DNA of 64,000 nt from Pseudorhizobium banfieldiae (GCF_000967425.1 NZ_FO082820.1:3899501-3963500), one strand, 5' to 3'. Positions 36,601 to 46,583 are shown, counted from the first letter of the stretch. Program-made: numbers and translations. Notes: generated by a model from the sequence alone, not told the origin.

Positions 36601-37575
36601 ATGCTGACCCGGGAAATTCTCGTCAACCTGATCCTGGCTGCGCTGCTGCTTGCGGTGCCGCTCATTGCCAATGCCTTTGGCCAGCCGTTCTACGTCACGC
36701 TCGCGACCCGCGTCGCCATCCTGGCGCTGGCGGCGACCGGCCTCAACCTCGCGCTTGGCCTCGGCGGCCTCGTGTCCTTCGGCCATGCGGCCTTCTTCGG
36801 GATTGGCGGATATGCCGCCGGCATCCTCGCGACCCATGCCTTCTCCGGCGATCCGCTCCTGCTTGGTCTGTCCGGCACCAACCAGATGCCGGTGATCTGG
36901 CTGGTGGCGATGCTGGTGGCGGGGCTTGTGGGGCTCCTGATTGGCCTGATCAGTCTTCGGACGTCCGGCGTCTACTTCATCATGATCACGCTCGCCTTCG
37001 CGCAGATGGTCTACTATTTCGCGATCTCCTGGCCGGCCTATGGCGGCGAAGATGGCCTCTCGATCCTGGTGCGCAACCAGTTCCCGGGCGTCAATACGAT
37101 GAAGCCGGTGAGCTTCTTCCTGATCTGCTATGCGGTGCTGATCGTCGCGCTCGGCCTCTTCGTGGTGATCCGCGGATCCCGCTTCGGCTCGGCCTTGCAG
37201 GCAGCCCGCCAGAACGAGGTGCGCGTCGCGACCGTTGGCATCGCACCCTATCGGATCCGCCTCACGGCTTTCGCGATCTCCGCGGCCCTGACGGGACTGG
37301 CCGGTGCCCTGTTTGCGGATCTCAACCGCTTCGTCAGCCCCTCCATGCTGTCCTGGCACATGTCCGGCGAGCTCATCGTTCTGATCATCCTCGGAGGCAC
37401 GGGACGGTTGTTCGGGCCGCTCGCGGGTGCGGCTCTGTTCGTGATCTTCGAATACGTCCTCGGTGGCTTGACGGAGCGCTGGCAGTTCTTCCTCGGCCTG
37501 ATCCTGCTCGGCACCGTGCTCTTCGCGCGCGGCGGGCTCCTCGGGCTTCTGGCCGGAAAGGCACGTCATGGCTGA
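36601..37575 (+). CDS. HAAT-type ABC transporter permease (LivM-like)
   Basis: A 324-aa permease, partner of the LivH-like subunit. LivM features: LNLALGLGGLVSFGHAAFFGIGGYA, LISLRTSGVYFIMITLAFAQM and the cytoplasmic loop GTGRLFGPLAGAALFV near the C-terminus. It starts 7 bp after livH-like and overlaps the next ATPase gene by 8 bp, indicating one transcript. Confidence 0.93.
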   Translation: MLTREILVNLILAALLLAVPLIANAFGQPFYVTLATRVAILALAATGLNLALGLGGLVSFGHAAFFGIGGYAAGILATHAFSGDPLLLGLSGTNQMPVIWLVAMLVAGLVGLLIGLISLRTSGVYFIMITLAFAQMVYYFAISWPAYGGEDGLSILVRNQFPGVNTMKPVSFFLICYAVLIVALGLFVVIRGSRFGSALQAARQNEVRVATVGIAPYRIRLTAFAISAALTGLAGALFADLNRFVSPSMLSWHMSGELIVLIILGGTGRLFGPLAGAALFVIFEYVLGGLTERWQFFLGLILLGTVLFARGGLLGLLAGKARHG

Positions 37576-38317
37576 ACCGGTTCTTGAACTCTCCGATCTC
37601 GTGAAGAGCTTTGGCGCGCTCAGGGCGACGGATCATGTTTCGCTCGACCTGAAGCCCGGCGAAATCCACGCGCTGATCGGGCCGAATGGCGCCGGCAAGT
37701 CGACGCTCATCCACCAGATCTGCGGTACGCTGCGGCAGGATTCCGGGACGATCCGCCTCGCCGGCAAGGATATCGGACATCTCGGCGTCGCAGAGCGCTC
37801 GCGGCTCGGGCTTGGCCGCACCTTCCAGGTATCCTCGCTGGCCCCCGACTTCTCGGCGCTGCGCAATGTCATGCTGGCGGTGCAGGCGCAGCAGGGCTCG
37901 AGCTTCCGTTTCTTCAAGCCGGTGATGCGCGATGCGTCGCTGATCGACCGGTCGATGGCCATGCTGGAGCGCGTCGGCCTTCAGGACAGGGCACGTATTC
38001 CCGCAGCCGAACTGTCGCACGGCGAGCGTCGGCAACTGGAAATCGCCATTGCGCTTGCCCTCAATTCCAAGGCCTTCCTGCTCGACGAGCCGATGGCCGG
38101 CATGGGACCGGAAGGGTCGAAGGCGTTGACCGGCTTTCTCCATAGCCTCCGGCAGGAAGCACCGATCCTGCTCGTGGAGCACGACATGGATGCCGTCTTC
38201 GCGCTGGCGGATCGGATCTCGGTGCTGGTCTACGGCCGGGTCATCGCCACCGGCACGGTCGAGGAGATCCGGCGCGATCCGGCTGTGCGGACCGCTTATC
38301 TGGGAGACCATGCCTGA
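37568..38317 (+). CDS. HAAT-type ABC transporter ATPase (LivG-like)
   Basis: A 249-aa ATPase. Walker A is GPNGAGKST (about 38-46), the signature is LSHGERRQLEIA, Walker B is AFLLDEPMAGMG, and the switch His lies in LLVEHDMD. The protein has the LivG-specific insertion between Walker A and signature. It overlaps the LivM-like gene by 8 bp and the LivF-like gene by 1 bp. Confidence 0.94.
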   Translation: MAEPVLELSDLVKSFGALRATDHVSLDLKPGEIHALIGPNGAGKSTLIHQICGTLRQDSGTIRLAGKDIGHLGVAERSRLGLGRTFQVSSLAPDFSALRNVMLAVQAQQGSSFRFFKPVMRDASLIDRSMAMLERVGLQDRARIPAAELSHGERRQLEIAIALALNSKAFLLDEPMAGMGPEGSKALTGFLHSLRQEAPILLVEHDMDAVFALADRISVLVYGRVIATGTVEEIRRDPAVRTAYLGDHA

Positions 38318-39000
38318 TGCTGCTCGATGTTTCCAGGATAGAAGCCTCGTATGGCGCGAGTCAGGCGCTGTTCGGAGTGGATCTGGCGGTCGAGGAAGGC
38401 CAGGCCGTCGCTCTCATGGGCCGCAATGGCATGGGCAAGACGACGACGATCCGGGCGATCTGCAACCTCAACCCGCCACGTGCCGGATCCGTCCGGCTTG
38501 CGGGGACCGATCTCAAGGGTAAGCCATCGCATCGCGTCGCCAAGCTCGGCATCGGTCTGGTGCCGGAAGGGCGGCGGTGCTTTCCAAACCTCGCGGTGCA
38601 CGAGAACCTCGTTGCTGCCGCGCGTCCCGGGGCGTGGAGCCTTGAGCGCGTCAACGACCTCTTCCCCCGCCTTGCCGAGCGTCACGCCCAGATGGCGCGG
38701 TCGCTCTCCGGCGGTGAGCAGCAGATGCTGGCAATCGGCCGTGCGCTGATGACCAATCCGCGCCTGCTGATCCTCGACGAAGCAACGGAGGGCCTTGCGC
38801 CTGTCATCCGACAGGACATCTGGGCGGCGATCCGCAAGTTGAAGGCCGAGGGGCTCTCCATCCTGGTCGTCGACAAGACGCTGTCAGAACTGCTTCCGGT
38901 CGCCGACCGCTGCGTCATCCTGGAGAACGGACGGAGCGCCTGGCATGGAACGCCGGCGGAACTGTCCGCCGACCTGCAGGACCGTTATCTCGGCGTTTGA
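38317..39000 (+). CDS. HAAT-type ABC transporter ATPase (LivF-like)
   Basis: A 227-aa ATPase. Walker A is GRNGMGKTT, the signature is LSGGEQQMLAIGRAL, and Walker B is LLILDEATEGLAP. The switch position reads VVDKTLSEL, so the usual switch histidine (normally EQ or EH) is replaced by Lys, a known variation in LivF-like subunits. The last 16 bp overlap the 3' end of the convergent fused hydratase/dehydrogenase gene. Confidence 0.93.
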   Translation: MLLDVSRIEASYGASQALFGVDLAVEEGQAVALMGRNGMGKTTTIRAICNLNPPRAGSVRLAGTDLKGKPSHRVAKLGIGLVPEGRRCFPNLAVHENLVAAARPGAWSLERVNDLFPRLAERHAQMARSLSGGEQQMLAIGRALMTNPRLLILDEATEGLAPVIRQDIWAAIRKLKAEGLSILVVDKTLSELLPVADRCVILENGRSAWHGTPAELSADLQDRYLGV

Positions 39001-40961
39001 GCTGCCGCGAACATCGGCCCGCCCTTGTGGGCCGGAAAGCCGTAGCCGTTGATCATCACGAGGTCGATGTCGCTCTCGCGAGCGGCGATACCGTCCTCAA
39101 GCAGCTTCCTGCCCTCAGCGGCCATTGCGGCAAGCAGACGGTCGACGATCTCTGTGGCAGTGAAGCTGCGCGGTGTAATTCCCTTGCTTGCGCGGCACTG
39201 CGCGATGATCTCGGTCACGACCGGATCCACCTGCCGCTTCCCCTCGGGATAGGCATACCAGCCTCGTCCGGCCTTCTGGCCGAGCCGGCCGGCTTCGCAG
39301 AGCCGATCCGCAATCTCGACATAACGCTCCGACGGATCACGCGTTACTGCCTGTCGCTTGCGTCGCGCCCAGGCGATATCCAGTCCCGCCATGTCATAGA
39401 CGGCGAAGAGACCCATCGGGAACCCATAGTCTTCCAGCGCCGCGTCGATCTCGTGCGGCAGGGCGCCGTCCTCCAGCAGGAACTCGGCCTCGCGCCGATA
39501 GGCGGAGAAGATGCTGTTGCCGATGAAACCTTCGGTGACGCCGGTGACGATCGCGAGCTTTCGGAGTCTCTTCGCCACCGCAAGCCCGGTCGCCAGAACG
39601 TCGGGCGCCGTGCGGGCGCAGCGCACGACCTCCAGCAGCCGCATGACATGGGCCGGCGAGAAGAAATGCAGACCAAGCACGCGCTCCGGGTGAGCGGTAG
39701 CAGCGGCGATCTCGTCCGGGTTGAGGTAGCTCGTATTGGTGGCAAGGATGGCGTCAGGCCGGATGACCTTGTCCAGGCGGCGGAAGAGATCGATCTTGAC
39801 GCCGAGATCGTCGAACACCGCCTCGATGACAAGATCGCAAAGAGCAAGATCGGCATCGGCTGCCGTGACCGAGAGGCGGGTCTCCTGTGCGTCGAAGGCC
39901 GTCTGATCGATCCGTCTGGCGGAGAGGTTCTTCTGCAGAAGCCCGAGAATGCGCTCGCCACCCCTGGCCGCTGCCTCATCGTCCCGGTCAAGCCCGATCA
40001 CGCGATAGCCGGCAGCGAGTGCGGCGACTGCGATGCCGCTTCCCATTAGGCCGAGGCCGACGATGCCGATGGTCTCGACGGGGCGAGGGGAAACACCCTC
40101 CAGATCCTCAACCTTCGATGCCTGCCGTTCCCCAAAGAATACATGGCGCAATGCGGCCGCCTCGCTGCTCTCGCGGAGCTTGAGGAAGGTGGCCCGCTCG
40201 TCGGCCATGCCTTCGGCGAGCGGCCGCGCGGCCGCTTCCACGAGGCGGACGGCTTGGGCGGGTGCCTGTTGACCGCGTGCCTTGGCAAGGATCCTCGTCT
40301 TCGCCTTTTCGACGGCGGCGCTGTCGGTAGCCGGAACCGCCAATTGGCCGGTCCGGCGCGGGTCTTGGCCGGTATTTCGCCGAACGGCCGCAAGGGCTGC
40401 CTCCTGCAGGCCGGCATCCGCGATTTCATCGATCAGGCCGAGTTCGTGCGCTTCCTTCGCCTTCACGCTGCGGCCGCTGCCGATCAGGTCGATTGACGCA
40501 GGGATGCCGATCAGCCGGGGCAGGCGCTGGGTACCGCCCGCACCCGGCACGATGCCGAGCTTCACTTCGGGGAGCCCCATCTGAGTAGCCGAAGACGCCA
40601 CCCTGTAGTGGCAGCCGAGCGCAACCTCCAGGCCGCCTCCGAGGGCTGCGCCGTTGATGGCCGCGACGGTTGGTTTCGCAGAGTGTTCGATCCGCTCTAT
40701 GACCGTCGGCAGGTTCGGCTCCGCCGGCGGCTGTCCGAATTCACGGATGTCGGCGCCGCCAATGAAGGTCTTGCCGGCCCCCGTGATGAGGAGCCCAAGA
40801 ATACCGGCGTCACCACCGGCACGGTCCAGTGCCGCCACGAGGCCGGCGCGGACATCGGCCGAGAGCGCGTTGACCGGCGGATTGTCGATGGTGACGACGA
40901 GGACGCCGTCATGGATCTCGCCGCGTACGGCGTCGGAGAAAAGGATCGCGGCGGCTTCCAT
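38985..40961 (-). CDS. Bifunctional enoyl-CoA hydratase / 3-hydroxyacyl-CoA dehydrogenase (FadJ-like)
   Basis: A 658-aa beta-oxidation enzyme. The N-terminal crotonase domain has GKTFIGGADIREF and NGAALGGGLEVALGC (oxyanion hole), and PEVKLGIVPGAGGTQRLPRL carries the catalytic glutamates. The NAD-binding 3-hydroxyacyl-CoA dehydrogenase part starts near 293 with VGLGLMGSGIAVAALAAG and has the HFFSPAHVM catalytic-His segment, then the C-terminal HCDH domain. It is the last gene of the minus-strand pathway operon and should hydrate and oxidise the ring-derived acyl-CoA after ring reduction or opening. It shares 16 bp with the convergent LivF-like gene. Confidence 0.92.
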   Translation of the reverse strand: MEAAAILFSDAVRGEIHDGVLVVTIDNPPVNALSADVRAGLVAALDRAGGDAGILGLLITGAGKTFIGGADIREFGQPPAEPNLPTVIERIEHSAKPTVAAINGAALGGGLEVALGCHYRVASSATQMGLPEVKLGIVPGAGGTQRLPRLIGIPASIDLIGSGRSVKAKEAHELGLIDEIADAGLQEAALAAVRRNTGQDPRRTGQLAVPATDSAAVEKAKTRILAKARGQQAPAQAVRLVEAAARPLAEGMADERATFLKLRESSEAAALRHVFFGERQASKVEDLEGVSPRPVETIGIVGLGLMGSGIAVAALAAGYRVIGLDRDDEAAARGGERILGLLQKNLSARRIDQTAFDAQETRLSVTAADADLALCDLVIEAVFDDLGVKIDLFRRLDKVIRPDAILATNTSYLNPDEIAAATAHPERVLGLHFFSPAHVMRLLEVVRCARTAPDVLATGLAVAKRLRKLAIVTGVTEGFIGNSIFSAYRREAEFLLEDGALPHEIDAALEDYGFPMGLFAVYDMAGLDIAWARRKRQAVTRDPSERYVEIADRLCEAGRLGQKAGRGWYAYPEGKRQVDPVVTEIIAQCRASKGITPRSFTATEIVDRLLAAMAAEGRKLLEDGIAARESDIDLVMINGYGFPAHKGGPMFAAAQTPR

Positions 40962-40965
40962 CGCC

Positions 40966-41361
40966 TTACTCCGGCACGACGGCGATGGCCTGGATCTCGA
41001 TCTTGGCGCGGTCCTCGATGAGGGCCGTCACCTGCATGGCGGCCATGGCCGGAAAGTTCCTGCCCATGATTTCGCGATAGGCCTGACCGATGCCCTTCAG
41101 GTTGGCGAGGTATTCGGCCTTATCCGTGAAATACCAGGTCATCGTCGTCACATGTTCGGGGCCTGCGCCGCCGGCTGCGAGGACGGCGACGACGTTCTTC
41201 AGCGTCTGGCGGACCTGCTCGACGAAATCGTCCGTCTCGAACTGGCACTGGCCGTTCCAGCCGATCTGGCCGCCGACATAGACCTGCCGGCCGCGTGCCG
41301 CCACGCCGTTGGAATAGCCGATCGGTTTCGCCCAGCCCTCGGGCTGAAGAATGTCATGCAT
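40966..41361 (-). CDS. Rid-family (YjgF/YER057c/UK114) protein lacking the RidA catalytic arginine
   Basis: A 131-aa Rid-family protein. Family pattern: [12 protein letters not shown], the [16 protein letters not shown] helix and [11 protein letters not shown] at the C-terminus. In archetypal RidA the sequence PARSCVEV supplies the essential Arg; the matching stretch here is PAMAAMQV with Met106, and the usual Glu of IEIEAIA is Gln124. It is therefore not expected to be a classical 2-aminoacrylate imine deaminase and belongs to another Rid subgroup. Within this operon it could act on the enamine or imine formed from the 2-amino group of the reduced ring (inference). It overlaps the acyl-CoA dehydrogenase gene by 8 bp. 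Confidence 0.88.
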   Translation of the reverse strand: MHDILQPEGWAKPIGYSNGVAARGRQVYVGGQIGWNGQCQFETDDFVEQVRQTLKNVVAVLAAGGAGPEHVTTMTWYFTDKAEYLANLKGIGQAYREIMGRNFPAMAAMQVTALIEDRAKIEIQAIAVVPE

Positions 41362-42553
41362 GCGTCTTCTCCGGAGGCGCGCTCTTCAGGAGTTCGCGCG
41401 CGATGATGAGTTTCTGGACTTCGGTTGCGCCCTCGTAGATCCGCAGCGCACGGATTTCGCGATAAAGGCTCTCGACGATCTCGCCGCTCTTCACGCCCCG
41501 TCCGCCGAACATCTGCAGGGCGCGGTCGATCACCTGCTGGGCGTTCTCCGTCGCCACCATCTTCGCCATGGCTGCTTCCTTGGTGGTCGGCAGGCCCTGA
41601 ACGTCGCGGCGCCAGGCGGCACGATAGGTCAGGAGAGCCGCGGCATCGATCTGTGCCGCCATGTCGCCGAATGCAGCCTGGGTCAGCTGAAGGTCGGAAA
41701 GGCGGGCGCCGAACATCGGACGGTCCGTCGCATGGGCAAGCGCCTCGTCCAGCGCCCGGCGGGCAAAGCCAATCGCGGCCGCAGCGACGGAGGCGCGGAA
41801 GATGTCGAGCGTGCGCATGGCGATCTTGAAGCCCTCGCCGGGACTGCCGAGCAGCCTATCAGCGGGTATGCGGCAGTTCTCGAAGCGGATGGTCGCCAGC
41901 GGATGCGGCGCAATCACGTCAATTCGTTCGGCGATCGAGAAGCCGGGATCATCGGCATAGACGACAAATGTCGAGATGCCGCGCGTTCCAGGTGCTTCGC
42001 CCGTACGAGCGAAGACGGTGTAGACGTCGGCAATGCCGCCATTGGAGATCCAGGTCTTCTCGCCGTCGAGAACATAGTGGTCGCCATCGCGGCGCGCTGC
42101 GCAGGCCATGGCGGCGACATCGGAGCCCGCGTCCTTTTCGGAGAGCGCGAAGGCAGCGATCCATTCGCCGCTCTGCGCTTTCGGCAACACAGCGCGACGT
42201 AGTTCCTCCGTTCCGGAAAGCGCAACCGCGCCGGTGCCGAGCCCCTGCATCGCAAAGGCAAAATCGGCGAGTCCGTCATGCCAGGAAAGCGTTTCGCGGG
42301 TGAGGCAGGCTTCGCGGGAATCGATCGCGCGCGTTCCACCCGCGCCGGTCGCCGCATCCAGTAGCCCGGCCTCTCCGAGCGAGCGAACGAGGTTGCGGCA
42401 GGCGCGATCGGTGTCGGCATGGTCGATGGCGGAAAGCGCAGCCGATGCAGTATAGGCGTCGAGCCGTGCCGCCAGCGTACGGTGGCTGTCGTCGAAGAAG
42501 GGCCAGTCGAGATGCTCGCGGGTCGGACCGGTTAGCCGGGTCGGTGCCGCCAT
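41354..42553 (-). CDS. Acyl-CoA dehydrogenase
   Basis: A 399-aa FAD flavoenzyme. Signatures: [11 protein letters not shown] (substrate/flavin loop), [17 protein letters not shown], and the C-terminal [11 protein letters not shown] and [19 protein letters not shown], which includes the expected catalytic Glu in YEG. ATG 42553 directly follows the upstream stop (TGACATG), giving translational coupling. In the pathway it should introduce a double bond in the ring- or chain-derived CoA thioester. Confidence 0.92.
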   Translation of the reverse strand: MAAPTRLTGPTREHLDWPFFDDSHRTLAARLDAYTASAALSAIDHADTDRACRNLVRSLGEAGLLDAATGAGGTRAIDSREACLTRETLSWHDGLADFAFAMQGLGTGAVALSGTEELRRAVLPKAQSGEWIAAFALSEKDAGSDVAAMACAARRDGDHYVLDGEKTWISNGGIADVYTVFARTGEAPGTRGISTFVVYADDPGFSIAERIDVIAPHPLATIRFENCRIPADRLLGSPGEGFKIAMRTLDIFRASVAAAAIGFARRALDEALAHATDRPMFGARLSDLQLTQAAFGDMAAQIDAAALLTYRAAWRRDVQGLPTTKEAAMAKMVATENAQQVIDRALQMFGGRGVKSGEIVESLYREIRALRIYEGATEVQKLIIARELLKSAPPEKTHA

Positions 42554-42554
42554 G

Positions 42555-43400
42555 TCAGTTCCCCTCGAAGACGGGCTTGCGCTTATCAGCAAAGGCTTCG
42601 AAGGCGCGGCGGAAATCCTTGGTCGCCATGCAGACGGCTTGCGCCTGCGCCTCCGACTCGATCATCTCGTCGATGCCCATCGCCCATTCCTGGTTCAGCA
42701 TGGTCTTGGTCATCGTGTGGGCGAACCACGGTCCGTCCGCCAGCGACTGCGCCAGTTTCAGTGCCTCGGCCTCCACGGCGTCCGCCGCGTGAAGCGCATT
42801 GTAGAAGCCCCAGGCGTGACCTTCCGAGGCGCTCATGGCGCGGCCGGTGAAGAGGAGTTCGGCGGCACGGCCCTGGCCGATGATGCGCGGCAGGATACCA
42901 CAGGCGCCCATGTCCGCACCGGCAAGACCCACGCGGGTAAAGAGGAAAGCGGTCTTCGCCTCGGGCGTCGCAAGCCGCAGGTCGGAGGCCATGGCGAGGA
43001 TGGCGCCAGCGCCGGCGCAGATGCCGTCCACCGCCGCGACGATCGGCTGCGGGCACTTCTTCATCGCCTTGACCAGATCTCCGGTCATCCGCGTAAAGGC
43101 GAGAAGGTCCGGCATCGCCATCTGCGTCAGCGGTTCGATGATCTCGAACACGTCACCGCCAGACGAAAAATTGCCGCCGGCTCCGGTCAGGACCACCGCG
43201 CGAACATCCGAAGCATATGCAAGGTCGCGGAACAGGTCTCGCAGCTCCGCATAGCTTTCGAAGGTAAGCGGATTCTTACGGTCCGGCCGGTTCAGCCGGA
43301 TCGTGGCGACCCGCCCGTCGGTGCTGACCTCCCAGAGGAAATGCTGCGCCTGATAATCCTTGAACGGGCGAAGGTGCCCTGCCATGGAAGCCGTGCTCAT
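42555..43400 (-). CDS. Enoyl-CoA hydratase/isomerase family protein
   Basis: A 281-aa crotonase-fold protein. Oxyanion-hole elements: [16 protein letters not shown] and [20 protein letters not shown], then [19 protein letters not shown]. The segment [10 protein letters not shown] differs from the canonical PEILLG, so one catalytic glutamate is not where expected and the reaction may not be simple hydration; ring hydrolysis or isomerisation are possible. ATG 43400 overlaps the upstream SDR stop by 4 bp (ATGA). Confidence 0.87.
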   Translation of the reverse strand: MSTASMAGHLRPFKDYQAQHFLWEVSTDGRVATIRLNRPDRKNPLTFESYAELRDLFRDLAYASDVRAVVLTGAGGNFSSGGDVFEIIEPLTQMAMPDLLAFTRMTGDLVKAMKKCPQPIVAAVDGICAGAGAILAMASDLRLATPEAKTAFLFTRVGLAGADMGACGILPRIIGQGRAAELLFTGRAMSASEGHAWGFYNALHAADAVEAEALKLAQSLADGPWFAHTMTKTMLNQEWAMGIDEMIESEAQAQAVCMATKDFRRAFEAFADKRKPVFEGN

Positions 43401-44188
43401 CCTGCCAATACCTCCCCGCCGGCGATTGCGATCGCCTGGCCGTTGATCGAAGCCGCGGCGGGCGATGCCAGCCACAGAACCGCGTCTGCGACTTCTTCCG
43501 GCCGGATCAGCCGTCCCTGCGGATTGCTTTTCGTGAATCCCTTCATCGCGTCTTCCCGGCTGCGGCCGGTCTTCGCGACGATTGTTTCGATCGCCTGCGC
43601 GATCAGCGGCGTATCGGTAAAGCCGGGGCAGACTGCGTTAATGGTGATACCCGTCTTCGCAAGTTCCAGCGCCAACGAACGCGTGAGGCCGATGACGCCA
43701 TGCTTTGCCGCGGTATAGGCCGAAACATACGCATAGCCGGTGAGGCCCGCGGTGGAGGCGACGTTGATGATACGGGCACCGTCGCCGCGCGACTTCAGGT
43801 CTGGAAGGGCAGCCTGCGTGACGAGGAAGGCTCCAGTCAGGTCGACCGCGAGGACGTGGTTCCACATGTCCAGCGAGGTCTTCTCGAATGGAGCGCTGGG
43901 CGCCTCTCCGGCATTGTTTATGAGGATGTCGACGGGACCAAATGCGGCGCGGGCGGTTATCATGCCCTCCGCAACAGCCGTCTCGCTTGTGACGTCGAAG
44001 CCATGAGCCACGTGAACCTGCGAGGCGCCGAGTCTTTCGGCGAGCGCCTTCAGCGGTTCTGCGCGGCGTCCGGCCAGGGTGACCCTCGCACCGGCCTCGA
44101 CGAGCGCGGTCGCGATGGCAGCACCGATGCCGCTGCCGGCACCCGTTACCAGCGCATGACGCCCTTCAAGCTTGCGCGCTGCATCCAT
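43397..44188 (-). CDS. SDR-family 3-hydroxyacyl-CoA/ketone dehydrogenase-like
   Basis: A 263-aa SDR with [15 protein letters not shown] (nucleotide binding), NNAGEAP, and the catalytic Tyr-x3-Lys in [10 protein letters not shown]. It resembles 3-hydroxybutyrate-type dehydrogenases. ATG 44188 has GTGAGG upstream, and the monooxygenase stop codon lies inside that Shine-Dalgarno region; an ATG at 44218 would overlap the upstream gene. It probably handles the keto or hydroxy group introduced at the ring by the upstream enzyme. Confidence 0.88.
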   Translation of the reverse strand: MDAARKLEGRHALVTGAGSGIGAAIATALVEAGARVTLAGRRAEPLKALAERLGASQVHVAHGFDVTSETAVAEGMITARAAFGPVDILINNAGEAPSAPFEKTSLDMWNHVLAVDLTGAFLVTQAALPDLKSRGDGARIINVASTAGLTGYAYVSAYTAAKHGVIGLTRSLALELAKTGITINAVCPGFTDTPLIAQAIETIVAKTGRSREDAMKGFTKSNPQGRLIRPEEVADAVLWLASPAAASINGQAIAIAGGEVLAG

Positions 44189-44198
44189 CAGCCGATCC

Positions 44199-46511
44199 TC
44201 ACTTCGTTGCTGCGGCACGCGCCAGATTGGTCTCGTATTGCTGTTTGCCGGAATAGTACTGCTTCGGCCAGGCGATGTCGGTGAGCCCGATGCGCGCTGC
44301 CTCGTGCAGCACCCAGGCCGGATCGGCGAGATGCGGACGGGCGACAGCGCAGAGATCGGCGCGGCCCGCGGCGATCACCGAATTGGCGTGGTCCGCTTCC
44401 GAGATCGCGCCGACGGCAATGGTGGGAATGCCGACCTCGTTGCGGATCTTGTCGGAGAACGGCGTCTGGAAAAGGCGGCCGTAGACCGGCTTTTCTTCCT
44501 TCCAGACTTGGCCGGACGAGCAGTCGATCATGTCGGCTCCGGCGTCCTTGAACATCTGCGCGAAGATTGCCGCGTCGTCTGGCGTATTGCCGCCCTCGAA
44601 CCAGTCGTGGCAGGAGAGGCGCACCGAGATTGGCTTATCCTCAGGCCAGACGGCGCGAATGGCATTGAAGATCTCCAGCGGGTAGCGGGCGCGGTTCTCG
44701 TGGCTGCCGCCATATTCGTCGGCTCGACGGTTGGTCAGCGGCGACAGGAAGCTTGAGAGCAGGTAGCCGTGGGCGCAGTGAAGCTCCAGCCAGTCGGCGC
44801 CGGTTGTCACGGCAAGCTCGGTGGCGCGCACGAAATCTGCCTTGACCCGATCCATGTCCGCACGGTCCATGGCTTTCGGAACCTGGCTGTTCTGCAGGTA
44901 GGGCAGGGCGGAGGCGGAGATCAGCGGCCAGTCGCCCGTCTGAAGCGGCTGGTCGATCCCTTCCCATGCCAGCTTCGTGGCACCCTTCCGCCCGGCATGG
45001 CCAAGCTGGATGCCCACCTTCGCGGTGCTGTTGCCATGGACGAAATCCACAAATCGCTTCCAACCCTCCGCCTGCTTGTCGTTCCACAGGCCGAGGCAGC
45101 CGGGGGTGATTCGGGCGTCCGGCGACACGCAGGTCATTTCGCCGAAGACGAGTGCTGCGCCGCCGAGCGCGCGGGCGCCCAGATGCACGAGATGGAAATC
45201 GTCGAACACGCCGTCCTTGGCCGAATACATCGCCATCGGCGACATGACGATGCGGTTCTTCAGCGTCACCCCGCGCATCGTATAAGGCGTGAACATCGGA
45301 GGTGGCACCCGGCCATCGGCTGACGGTTCGACACCTGCCTGACCGGCGAACCAGCGCTCGTAGCCCTCGAGCCAGGCCTTGTCGCGCAGCCGCAGGTTCT
45401 CATGGCTGATGCGCTGCGACCGGGTCAGCATAGAATACATGAACTGTTCGGGCGGCAGCGTATCGGCATAGCGCCTGCCCACGACCTCGAACCATTCCAT
45501 TGCATTGCGCGCGGCGTTCTGGATGCGGGCGACGTCGACGCGGCGGATCTCCTCGTAGTCCTCCAGAACCGCCGGGATATGCTCCTTCGCATGGCCGTGC
45601 CGGTTGAACTGATTTGTGAGCTCGATCGCATCATCGATGGCGAGCTTCGTCCCCGACCCTATGGCGAAGTGGGCGGTATGGGCGGCGTCGCCCATCAGCA
45701 CGACGTGCGAGTGGCCGTTGAAGTGGCTCCACTTGCCGCAGATCAGGCGGTTGAAGTTCAACCACGCGGAACCCCGCAGGTGGCGGGCATTGGTCATCAG
45801 TTCGGCGCCGTCCAGAACCTCGGAAAACAGATCCTGGCAGAAGTCGATCGACCCCTGCTGGTCCATCTGGCCGAGACCATGCTTTTCGTAGGCATCCTCG
45901 GTGGTCTCGACGATGAAGGTCGAAGTCTTGTCGTCGAACTTGTAGATGTGCGCCTGGAACCAGCCGTGATCCGTCTTGCGGAAATCGAAGGTGAAGGCAT
46001 CGTAGAGCTTGTTGGTGCCGAGCCAGATATAGCGGTTCGGCCGTGTCACGAGGTCGGGTTCGAAAACCTCCTGATACCGGTTGCGGATCTTCGAATTGAA
46101 GCCGTCCGAGGCGATGATGAGATCCGCATCCGCATAGTCGAGGTCGCTCGCGACCTCCGTCTCGAACACCAGTTCGACGCCGAGCGCTTCGCAGCGGCGC
46201 TGCAGGATGTTGAGGAGCTTCTTGCGGCCAATGCCAACGAAGCCATGGCCGGAGGTGCGCTGGCGGGTACCCTTGAACCAGACCTCGATGTCGTCCCAGT
46301 GGTTGAAGGCATCCTCGATCTCGGCCGCACTCTCCGGATCCCACGCGCGCATCGCCTCCATGGTTGCATCGGAAAACACGACACCCCAGCCGAACGTGTC
46401 ATAGGGACGATTGCGCTCGACGACCGAAATCTCGTGCGCAGGGTTCTGCTTCTTCATCAGGAGCGCGAAATAGAGCCCCGCCGGGCCGCCGCCGATGCAG
46501 ACGATGCGCAT
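44199..46511 (-). CDS. abmA: 2-aminobenzoyl-CoA monooxygenase/reductase type fusion (salicylyl-CoA 5-hydroxylase-like FAD domain plus old yellow enzyme domain)
   Basis: A 770-aa two-domain flavoenzyme. Residues 1 to about 390 form an FAD-dependent aromatic hydroxylase: [28 protein letters not shown] and [22 protein letters not shown]. Residues from about 405 form an old-yellow-enzyme FMN domain: [29 protein letters not shown] and [20 protein letters not shown]. This fusion is the architecture of 2-aminobenzoyl-CoA monooxygenase/reductase from Azoarcus evansii, which hydroxylates and then reduces the ring to a non-aromatic oxo-cyclohexene-carbonyl-CoA. Automatic annotation often calls it salicylyl-CoA 5-hydroxylase/oxidoreductase. 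AGGAGGAA precedes ATG 46511. It is the first gene of the operon. Confidence 0.88.
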   Translation of the reverse strand: MRIVCIGGGPAGLYFALLMKKQNPAHEISVVERNRPYDTFGWGVVFSDATMEAMRAWDPESAAEIEDAFNHWDDIEVWFKGTRQRTSGHGFVGIGRKKLLNILQRRCEALGVELVFETEVASDLDYADADLIIASDGFNSKIRNRYQEVFEPDLVTRPNRYIWLGTNKLYDAFTFDFRKTDHGWFQAHIYKFDDKTSTFIVETTEDAYEKHGLGQMDQQGSIDFCQDLFSEVLDGAELMTNARHLRGSAWLNFNRLICGKWSHFNGHSHVVLMGDAAHTAHFAIGSGTKLAIDDAIELTNQFNRHGHAKEHIPAVLEDYEEIRRVDVARIQNAARNAMEWFEVVGRRYADTLPPEQFMYSMLTRSQRISHENLRLRDKAWLEGYERWFAGQAGVEPSADGRVPPPMFTPYTMRGVTLKNRIVMSPMAMYSAKDGVFDDFHLVHLGARALGGAALVFGEMTCVSPDARITPGCLGLWNDKQAEGWKRFVDFVHGNSTAKVGIQLGHAGRKGATKLAWEGIDQPLQTGDWPLISASALPYLQNSQVPKAMDRADMDRVKADFVRATELAVTTGADWLELHCAHGYLLSSFLSPLTNRRADEYGGSHENRARYPLEIFNAIRAVWPEDKPISVRLSCHDWFEGGNTPDDAAIFAQMFKDAGADMIDCSSGQVWKEEKPVYGRLFQTPFSDKIRNEVGIPTIAVGAISEADHANSVIAAGRADLCAVARPHLADPAWVLHEAARIGLTDIAWPKQYYSGKQQYETNLARAAATK

Positions 46512-46542
46512 GAAGCTGTTCCTCCTGATGTTCCGCTTTATT

Positions 46543-46558
46543 ATTTTAAGTTTAAACT
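46543..46558. promoter_or_regulatory. Candidate MarR operator, monooxygenase side
   Basis: ATTTTAAGTTT (46543-46553) is the exact reverse complement of AAACTTAAAAT at 32587. It runs into the perfect palindrome AGTTTAAACT (46549-46558), which overlaps the -10 box of the abmA promoter. Binding here would block abmA transcription. Confidence 0.5.
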
Positions 46559-46583
46559 ATATGTGGCGTGAGGCGATCGTCAA
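46556..46583 (-). promoter_or_regulatory. Promoter of the abmA operon
   Basis: On the minus strand, TTGACG (46583-46578) is followed after 16 bp by TATAGT (46561-46556), close to the rhizobial housekeeping consensus CTTGAC-N16/17-CTATAT. The -10 lies 45-50 bp upstream of the abmA start codon. Confidence 0.6.
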
